A stretch of DNA of 64,000 bases. It comes from Hofstenia miamia. Its lineage: Eukaryota > Xenacoelomorpha > Acoela > Hofsteniidae. The stretch is taken from positions 298,951-362,950 of the forward strand of contig CABFPE010000303.1 of assembly GCA_900660155.1 (NCBI GenBank), in the 5' to 3' direction. Of this stretch, positions 56,563-64,000 are shown piece after piece (positions within the stretch are counted from its first letter, which is position 1; each line of letters opens with the position of its first letter). A program made the translations under genes and the position numbers. Under the pieces are notes generated by a model, which ran no database searches, was not told the DNA's origin, and saw only the letters and a list, made by a program, of their open reading frames with translations.

Positions 56563-57204
56563 TGAAGTACAAAGAAAAACAAAATATAAGTTCATCAAAG
56601 TAATTGCAGAGGAAGGGCTGCTTAGGAATGCAGGCTGCTTTACTAATCCGAAATTTTATCTTCTGATGATACCCAGAGGATCGAGATAGAGAGTAATTGC
56701 ATTAGCAGCCAGATACGTTAAACCATAAATTTCAGATATGATGGCATCACCAAACCTCTTTTTGTATGCGGCATAAATAAGAATAATGGCTTCTTTTGAA
56801 GGATATGAGATCTTGGAGATGGGAATGAGACACCCACAATGTCCGAAAAGTTCATTCCTGAGAAATTATCAGAGGAGGCAACCCACAAAACTTTATTAGA
56901 TTATTAAGAAAAACGAGAAGACTAAGGCATCGAAAACAGGGAAGAACCAACCAGATATGTAAGAACCGAGTAATCCCAAAGTATCTGATACATCATAGAG
57001 AGGCTGAAAAACATTGTTGTCTGTTCTTGAGCGATTAAGAAGAAAGAGTTATCTCCGCCGAAGTATAAAGATGAGTTCACTTCTACTTTTAGTCAAGCTT
57101 AACTGTAGAGAAGAAATAGACGTGGAAGCCAAAAATGAGTGTTCATAGCAGCTCCAATATTAGCGAACCATCTTAAATTAGTAGCGGTGAATAGGATGTG
57201 TACT
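56563..57204. other. spacer of mixed composition, no gene seen
   Basis: Somewhat less AT-rich than its surroundings (56600-57150), no long frame on either strand; possibly an old transposon remnant. Confidence 0.4.
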
Positions 57205-57601
57205 CAGAGATGGACATGGGCCGTGTTTGGGCCGAAGAAAAGGAAAGTATGGGCCAAATTTTAAAAAATTGAATATTCCGTAACAGTGCAGGCAAATACA
57301 TTGAATTTTATCTAAGTTATAATTATAAATTTGAAAAATAAAGTTTACATTTTGGAGATTTTACATTAGTATCATGTACTTTTCTAAATTTCAATTTAGA
57401 ATCTTCAATTTCAGTGCTTAGATTTTATTAGAAGTATTTCTATCATACCAAATTTTTGTGGAGCAAGCCAACAAATTAAAGAAATTTTTTTGACAAGTAT
57501 GAAAATTCGCCTAAAGTGTGCCGAGTTTGCAATAATTAAATGGGCCGGACCGGATTCGGGCACGGCCCAACATTTCTTGGCTTGGCCCATGTCCATCTCT
57601 G
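57205..57601. mobile_element. non-autonomous hAT element (CAGAGATGGACATGGGCC family)
   Basis: Left CAGAGATGGACATGGGCCGT; right end in reverse complement CAGAGATGGACATGGGCCAA: 18 identical terminal bases. Flanking 8-mers TGTGTACT and TGTGCATG agree at five of eight. 397 bp; the short frames inside are not genes. Confidence 0.85.
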
Positions 57602-57905
57602 TGTGCATGCAGTTTGAGACTATGGATTGAAGATGGGGAATGAGGTAATGGGTACCAAGGACCATTGATCAAATGGGCAGAAGATAAACAAAATGACAAC
57701 TAACGAAGAAGTATTACAGAAAAAATTACTTTTCTCTGCACTAGTGTTTTAATTGAAATTTTATTGACTAACGCACATTATAACCAGGGCTGGGATAATA
57801 GTTTAAGCACTTTAAGCAACTTTTTAGTACCTAAACTGACAGTTTTCAAAATAATCAACTTTTTAGAAAATTTGATCTTGTTACCAACTATTTATATTCT
57901 TTTGT

Positions 57906-58689
57906 TCACCAATTACTATTAGTCGGTGGGGTACATGACTTGATGCTGCCATTTTTATCATGAATATTTAGATGTTGTATTAGAAATGGAGTAACATCAT
58001 TGAAAAAGTCATGTTGTATTAGAAATGGAGTAACATCATTGAAAAAGTCATGGAAATTCTTGGAAAACAGAAATCGAAGTTTGTGTCTCAATTGGCTCGT
58101 ATAGAAGGAAATTGTCGTCCCTTGCAATCAAAAAATTGCAAAAATTTTCGAAGTCAGGTGTTCTGGAAATTTTGGATCATGTGAAGGAATCCATAACCCA
58201 TCAATTCAATGCGGTAAGGAAAAACTTCGAAATGTTTTAATACAAATATTGGATTGAGTGAAATACGGATGGCGAATGAGGAAATATCAAAGGGGCATGA
58301 AGTCGTTGGAAACACTCGTGTATCAATTTGGAATTCGATGGAAATTGCTGTTGGGAGTACAACCCCTATTGTTTTTTGTGACAAAAAAATATAAAATATT
58401 CAAGACACCTCTCACAGCTGCAATTAACATCAATTCCCGGGTTGAGCAAAGTGGGTTTGTTCTGCAAGTTTTGCGTGATCACTTTACCTTCAGAAACAGA
58501 CAAGCGAGTATTAGGAAAACTCGTTACCAAGCCTTCCCAACAGTAGGACACACTTTAATGAAATTTTTCTTGAGGGGTATGAAGAAAGATAGACTCAGTG
58601 GACTGGCATTAATCAATTTGAATATTGACATTAAGAACGCCAATGATAGATTCGCTGATAGAAAGACCAGAAGAGTTGTTCTGAAATAG
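57906..58689 (+). pseudogene. hAT-like (ZMYM/THAP-associated type) transposase relic
   Basis: Scattered plus-strand pieces: SSLAIKKLQKFSKSG, SGVLEILDHVKESI, and at the 3' end GMKKDRLSGLALINLNIDIK then NDRFADRKTRRVV, matching the ERLSGLALLxIxxDI..F..KKxRR end of domesticated and transposon hAT C-termini. Stops interrupt the upstream part. A CAGGGCTGGGATA motif at 57786 may be its left end. Confidence 0.65.
57972..58049. repeat. 39-bp unit, two perfect tandem copies
   Basis: ATGTTGTATTAGAAATGGAG... repeated at 58011, inside the hAT-like relic. A 13-codon length keeps frame. Confidence 0.93.
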
Positions 58690-59906
58690 CATTTTGAGAT
58701 GATTGAAGGTTCTTTGCCCGTTAAATTTTTAAGTATATTCATTTCTGGCTAGGCCCTAGGTAAGTTTCCACTAATAGTTTGAATGTTTTTATTTATTATA
58801 TATATGTATATATATATACATAGTATTTGATTTTAATAGAAATCAATTTTCCCACTAAATAAATTTGAGCAATTTCACATATCAGAAAAATTTAATACCC
58901 ATTCCTACTAATTGATGCCTAGTACCATCCAAACCCCAAACATAAGCCCAATCCGCAAGCAGCAACCTTGTTGCAACAGGTAGATCAGTTTCAATAGCAT
59001 CCACACAGTTCCCGAAAAAACAATGCCCTCTAATGCTTTAGGAGAGAGATTTCATCAGAATGGCAAAATTATAAAGTCACAACGCTCAAAATTTGATGAA
59101 AATGTTCGTATTTTGTTATGAAATTGTAGCTATGATAACAAATTACACAGATTGTTTAGCGATAATGGATTGACAAACAAAGATAATTTGCAACATTCGG
59201 TAAGTTCATAAATAGCACCAAACTTCAACATCACCTGCCAAAATTCAAATATCATTGCACTTAATAAATGGCTGCTAAATAAGCAAAACATTTAAAAACT
59301 AATGAAAACAACTTCCATCATATGAGATTGCCAGCTTCGAGAAGAGTTTTATATAAATGGAAGTACTTAAATAAAAAATCAAGCTTGCACCATTGAACTT
59401 TCGACATATGGCAAACTCTTTTTAAAATGATATCCCCTTATTTAGAATAAAATTTACAAACCTTGGAGGATGTACTTATTATTTTTATGCCGATATTCAC
59501 AAAGTTTCACGCTTAGCAATGTGTTTATAAAGAACATAAAAACTTTGTAAATAGTGCTATTGGCATCTTAAGATGTTGAAAAAATGTTTGTTACGTTAAT
59601 TAATAATTCATAAATATTCAAATATAATCAAATGAATAGTTTTCGTATTTGTTTTATAAATATCAGATGTAGTTCACTATATATTATGCACATGCAAGGG
59701 CGGATACAGAAGGGGGCCCTGGCCCCCTCTAAAATAAGAAAAATTCATTAAAATTTTGCAATGAGTCTTACAAACGAAAATTTCTTAGTACCAGTAATTG
59801 GGATGAATAGAAACAGTTTTTTAAACATCTATTTGTAAAATGTATTTCAGTCAACCTTTACACTACAATGTGCCCTATAGATCCTTAGATTACATTTCAA
59901 TAAGAG
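58690..59906. other. AT-rich spacer, no gene seen
   Basis: A (TA)n tract lies near 58797-58820. At 59699-59740 a GC-rich start (AAGGGCGGATACAG then GGGGGCCCTGGCCCC) looks like one end of another hAT MITE, but the partner end was not found. Confidence 0.5.
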
Positions 59907-59975
59907 TAAGAATATTTAGTTTTCAGGAATTTTTTTTAAGGTATGATGGAGATGAATAGTAACACATGTGATTTT

Positions 59976-60010
<35 letters not shown>
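59907..60010. repeat. dispersed ~90-bp repeat ending in (AT)n, copy 2
   Basis: Nearly identical to 56467-56562, with a longer AT tail (59978-60010). Confidence 0.92.
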
Positions 60011-60011
<1 letters not shown>

Positions 60012-61713
60012 ATATGTGGATGTGTGTGTTCCTTTTCACACTCTCTATTGAGTAAAAATATCCAGTGAATGTGCTTTAAAATGCAAATTTGTATAATAAA
60101 TCTGTAATGACAGCTATATGCAATTACAAAATCATATAGCAATCTAATGCAAACTGAAATCACTGATATCTTCCTGTTCAGAAAATACAAATGTTGCAGT
60201 GACTGTCTGTCTGAAGAAACACTGAAATGAAGCTTGATATTTACGATCATTGTCAATCTTTTCAATTCTTTTCAAATTACCACAAATCAAATTTTCAGTT
60301 TTGCATTTCGCCAGTATCAGAATTTTCCACCAAGAATAAATTTTGCTCTTCCCTTTCATCATCACAAGAATTGATTTGATTCGCTTCAATAACTTTCTAA
60401 GATTCATTCATTTGTATCTTTCTGCTTAGCTGTTCTCATAGTGATGTTCATAATCACCCCACGAAAATATGTATCCTGTTTTTTTCTTAATTCACAAACT
60501 CATGTATTTTTTATATTAAATATTATTAAATTTTTTTAAAATTTAATTTATTATTTATTTACTTTTGGAAATGTATTAACTTTTTTAGTTAAGATTCCTT
60601 TCTTTTCTATGGGGAATTTTAGTCTTTGCATAAAATTTTAACTAATTTTACTTTTAAAAAATACTAATGAAATTTGATGAGCATAGCTATGCCAATACCC
60701 TGTGGCACATAAACCTATTGTGATTAATTTATAGGGACCTGAACAATGAAAATTATTAAACACAGCATGAGTGATAACTAAATAAAATTTTCTCCTTGTC
60801 TAACATTTCTATTCACCTCACTGTTCTTACTTACCCCATTTGACGATACAAGTAGGATTGATCAAATTTTTTGTATTCAAACTCAACACCATGCACCTAC
60901 TCTAAAAATCTAAAAACATTTTGTTGATTTTAGCAAGAGCTTTAGATTTTATAAATGGGTGATTTTCCTGAAACTAATCACACATTCATGCCATGAGGTG
61001 AAAATTTAGAAATTTACTTCATGTTATGCCATTGAAGATGCAGTAAAAATTTGTCTATTTTGTAGTGCTTAATGCGAAAATCTCTTTTTAATATAAACTT
61101 GAAAACTAACAATTTTGATAGTATTTGGGAACTACTTCTAAATGCTTTGGCAAATTTCCAATTGAAAATATAAATTTTAATCAAAATATTTGGTTATTAT
61201 TCTCCATGTTTCAATAGTAATATTTTGTTTGGTGTTCCCTAGGTAATGGGAAATGTATTCATGCTGGTGATGTATGTTCATATTTTCACAGTTAAAATTA
61301 CACACCAGATCATTCATTTTGATTTCTTTCATCCTTAAACCAAAATGATAACGCAAAGGAAGTGTAGCATTTCATATTAAATCCATTCTATAGAATGTGT
61401 CTCGGAGAAGGCCATCAATGAGTCCGATAGTTTTTAGGCATCTGATTATTATGCACTGCTTAAAAGTATAAAATCTTGATTTCTTAGAACTGTGATTCAC
61501 ATCTTCCCTTAAGCATATGGCTACACCGACTTTCGTATAACATTTTGAAATTTTTGGACGTGCAATATTTTCTGCTAAATTTATACCAGACAGCAAGAGA
61601 GTGAGCTAGAATAATTCTTATTATACTTTTTATTATAAGAGTTTACTTTCTAAAGGCGACCTAAATTATAGGCCACTCACAGGGAGAGAGATAAATTATT
61701 GAAGACTGATGCT
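60011..61713. other. AT-rich spacer, no gene seen
   Basis: A minus-strand frame at 60144-60407 (contains FQCFFRQTVTATFVFSEQED) has some coding look but no family or splice support. Confidence 0.5.
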
Positions 61714-62125
61714 CAAGGCTCCCAACAGCACTGCTGTTAAAAGCTGCAAGCTGTTACAGCAAACAAGTGCTGTTTAAAACAGCACATAAAATTAACCCCT
61801 ATTGGCCTATTATCTGTTGTTCACACACTATCAATATCTTTCAATCCCCTCAACAGCCCATCAAAGATGCACAAGAATTCGGACCAGTGCTGTAATCAGC
61901 AAACGCGATTGATAAAATGTGATTCAATGTATCAATCATATTTTATATTTGCATACTTATGAATATTCATTCTTTATCGTGAGTCACAATTGTGTTGTGT
62001 GCTGTGCAAATTTATAACTTATCATTTCTCGCTCTTTATCAACGTTTAGAATCGATGATCAGCTATTCATTTGCCGATACCATTTTCAAAACATTTACAA
62101 AGCACAGGGTATTATAACACTAGAT

Positions 62126-62394
62126 CAGGGCCGTGGCTAGGGGAGGGCCAGGGGGGCATGGCCCTTCCTTTTGGCATCCTGGATACAAAACTCCATAGTA
62201 TTAATTCTAACATTCTGTAACTAAGTTAGAGTGAATATCTTTTAGTTGAAATATACATAATACTAATGCAATTTTATTAAAAAAATCAATGAAAAAGGGT
62301 GAAACTATCTCATATGAGTAAAACTATGACTAATTTATTGAACTTTGCGGGGCCATGGCCCCCTCCTAAACTTCAAATGCAAGCCACGGGCCTG
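62126..62394. mobile_element. hAT MITE, family B (nested)
   Basis: Perfect target duplication CACTAGAT (62118-62125 and 62395-62402). Left end CAGGGCCGTGGCTAGGGGAG; right end in reverse complement CAGGCCCGTGGCT. GC-rich ends around an AT-rich core, 269 bp, no coding. Confidence 0.94.
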
Positions 62395-62601
62395 CACTAG
62401 ATGAGTTGTATAGTGATGCAAGCAGACGACGTGTTACCATTATTACTACTGCTTTTATTCATGTTTATATTTATTATTTGTGTTATATGTTTTAAATTTG
62501 CCTTGAAGTTTCGGTTTAGTAGTTGTTTTTAATAGTTTCTTTTACAGTACATGTACATTGCTTTTCTTTTCTGTTTAAGAAAAATGTTATTGTCTCTTAC
62601 C

Positions 62602-62784
62602 CAGTGGCGTACACAAGTGGACTCATGGTGGAATATCCCCACCTCAGGTTTTCAAAACTGATTTTCATTAATTCAATTAAAAAAATGTTCGGCAGAAACA
62701 TTAATTAAATTTTAAAATCTAAGTCGGGAAATGCATTTTTAGAGAATTTTTTAAATATTTTCTCATGATGAAAGTATACCCCTG
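62602..62784. mobile_element. hAT MITE, family A, copy 3 (reverse orientation, nested)
   Basis: Left CAGTGGCGTACACAAGTGG and right end reverse complement CAGGGGTATAC, the mirror of the copy at 52674-52868. Flanking 8-mers CTCTTACC and CTTCTATC agree at five of eight. Confidence 0.78.
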
Positions 62785-62946
62785 CTTCTATCCTTGCAAT
62801 GTAACAGCCTATCTACAAATTTTTTTTCTATTCTCTTTAAGAATTAATTAAGAAAATATGGAAGCTGTTAACAGAAAAGTCTTGCTATTTCCTGTTAGCA
62901 ACTTCCTTAGCTGTTTAACAGCAAACTGAGAAACCCTGCTGATGCT

Positions 62947-63300
62947 GATTCTTAATTAAATGTAAAAATAACGCCGCCAAGCAAAAAACAATTAGTAAAC
63001 AAATTTCTTGCAATTTTCTCAAATAAATTTAGATTGCTTTGGTTATAGAAGACAATGACGTTTCTTACTTAACAACGTTGACCTAAATGTAATTGCGGTG
63101 ATTTTAACAACCGTTTCATTAACTCATGTTTCTTGAATCACATTCACTCTTTTGATCTTTGCGTCGAAATCATCTATCACACCAATCTCATTTCTATAAT
63201 CTAAAAATTACGGCAATGCTAAGTTTTTTTCACCACTTGATAAATCAAAATCCAGTCACATTCTATTCTCTGATGGTATTCCGCGCCCACTTTAAGTATA
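62947..63300. other. AT-rich spacer, no gene seen
   Basis: Possibly 5' remnants of the adjacent LINE fragment; nothing firm. Confidence 0.4.
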
Positions 63301-63600
63301 TCTCATGAGGTTCTCGATCTACGCAGCTGTAATATTCTAAATTTCTTCACTGCTTCGATAATATTGATTTCACAAGACGTAAACTTCAAGGTAGAATACT
63401 TCCATGATGCCATTCTTTCTGCAATGCAAACTATTCCACGGATATCCATCTGCAAATACTCCAGTAAGCCCAAATGGATTACTGGCGTCATCAAGGATCT
63501 AGAACGTAAAAAACTACCTCATTCCAAACGAATGTTGGATATGTTTATTAGTTTTGAGATTTAAGCATTTATAAATTTTCGTGAGCAGCTTAAGCTTACG
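63301..63600 (+). pseudogene. non-LTR retrotransposon fragment (endonuclease-RT linker)
   Basis: The frame at 63364-63564 reads YFHDAILSAMQTIPRISICK then SKPKWITGVIKDLERKK, matching the KPWITxxIKxLxxxR linker between endonuclease and reverse transcriptase in CR1/Jockey-like elements. Surrounded by stops. Confidence 0.65.
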
Positions 63601-63978
63601 ATTTAAAAATAACGAGTATTCCATGTTTATTGCAACAAACTATGTGGTATTAAAATCTTGCAAGATTTCAAATATAGTAAATAAGGTCTTAAATTTGAAT
63701 ATATTATCCATTGTGAATGCAGAGACTAAGACTATTGTTTTTCTCTTCACTGTAAATTCCATAAAACAACAGCAAAGCGCCAAGTATTGCAGCCTAATGG
63801 ATTGAACATCAATGAACCTCTTAAGTTTATAAGTGGTTGTTGAGGACCTGTAAAACAGCTTTGAAGCATTACTTTATACTTCAAAATCACTCATTTTCTT
63901 ACAATAAAGCACTAGCTCGACATACCTTTTCATTTAATTTTTATTATATTTCAATCAATTTAACTAAGACATATATTT

Positions 63979-64000
63979 ATATAATATATATATATATATA
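63979..64000. repeat. (AT)n microsatellite at window end
   Basis: AT dinucleotide tract continuing to the window edge. Confidence 0.9.

Larger units (their letters stand above)
61714..62938. mobile_element. non-autonomous hAT element with nested insertions
   Basis: Perfect 8-bp target duplication CTGATGCT (61706-61713 and 62939-62946). Left end CAAGGCTCCCAACAGCACTG..TGCTGTTAAAAGCT; right end in reverse complement CAGGGTTTCTCAGTTTGCTG..TTAAACAGCT. 1,225 bp, no transposase. Two smaller MITEs (62126-62394, 62602-62784) sit inside it and are therefore younger insertions. Confidence 0.88.

Noticed and set aside
57411..57699. Two overlapping minus-strand open frames
   Set aside because: They cover the right end of the 397-bp hAT MITE and have no protein family.
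57786..58755. Full hAT element bounded by CAGGGCTGGGATA and GGCTAGGCCCTAG
   Set aside because: The two ends match poorly and no 8-bp duplication flanks them; only the internal transposase-like fragment is reported.
1..64000. CRISPR array, prokaryotic operon or phage content
   Set aside because: No spacer-repeat arrays and no ribosome-binding-site organisation; all supported genes are spliced or animal-type.

Overview
The window is metazoan nuclear DNA. It is strongly AT-rich, its genes are interrupted by GT-AG introns, (TA)n microsatellites are frequent, and there are many decayed DNA transposons (mainly hAT, plus mariner and piggyBac-type) and non-LTR retrotransposon fragments. Three introns of only 43-44 bp coexist with introns up to 10 kb. 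That pattern, with the AT richness, would fit a free-living flatworm (planarian-like) or another small invertebrate. This taxon guess is an inference and is weak. The sequence is a draft assembly: there is a 142-N gap at 34019-34160 and single n characters at 50575 and 51899.

The main feature is one large plus-strand gene, the orthologue of ARFGEF3/BIG3 (brefeldin A-inhibited guanine nucleotide-exchange protein 3). I recovered 28 exons between 557 and 41934. Reading phase is consistent at every junction, giving about 1,737 codons including the true C-terminus; the N-terminal part lies left of the window. Two minus-strand genes sit inside its introns: a two-exon tetraspanin (2325-3670), and an unrecognised multi-exon gene at about 20.7-24.1 kb inside the 10.2-kb intron 9.

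From 42 kb to the right end there are few convincing host genes: one intronless class A GPCR on the minus strand (47784-48731) and two or three orphan exon candidates. The rest is transposon debris and AT-rich spacer.

Mobile elements with visible ends are: a hAT with BED zinc finger (16960-18318), a mariner (18762-20095), non-autonomous hATs at 29972-30911, 48952-49165, 57205-57601, 62126-62394 and 61714-62938 (the last contains two younger insertions), and a piggyBac-type MITE (38832-39023). Decayed hAT transposases lie at 27.2, 35.3-36.2, 43.2-44.7 and 57.9-58.7 kb. LINE fragments lie at 1-306, 42.5, 45.0-46.1 and 63.3 kb.

The 1,323 bp at 49002-50324 recur, with no difference seen by eye, at 50576-51898, bounded on both sides by a single n. 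This is most likely an assembly artefact.
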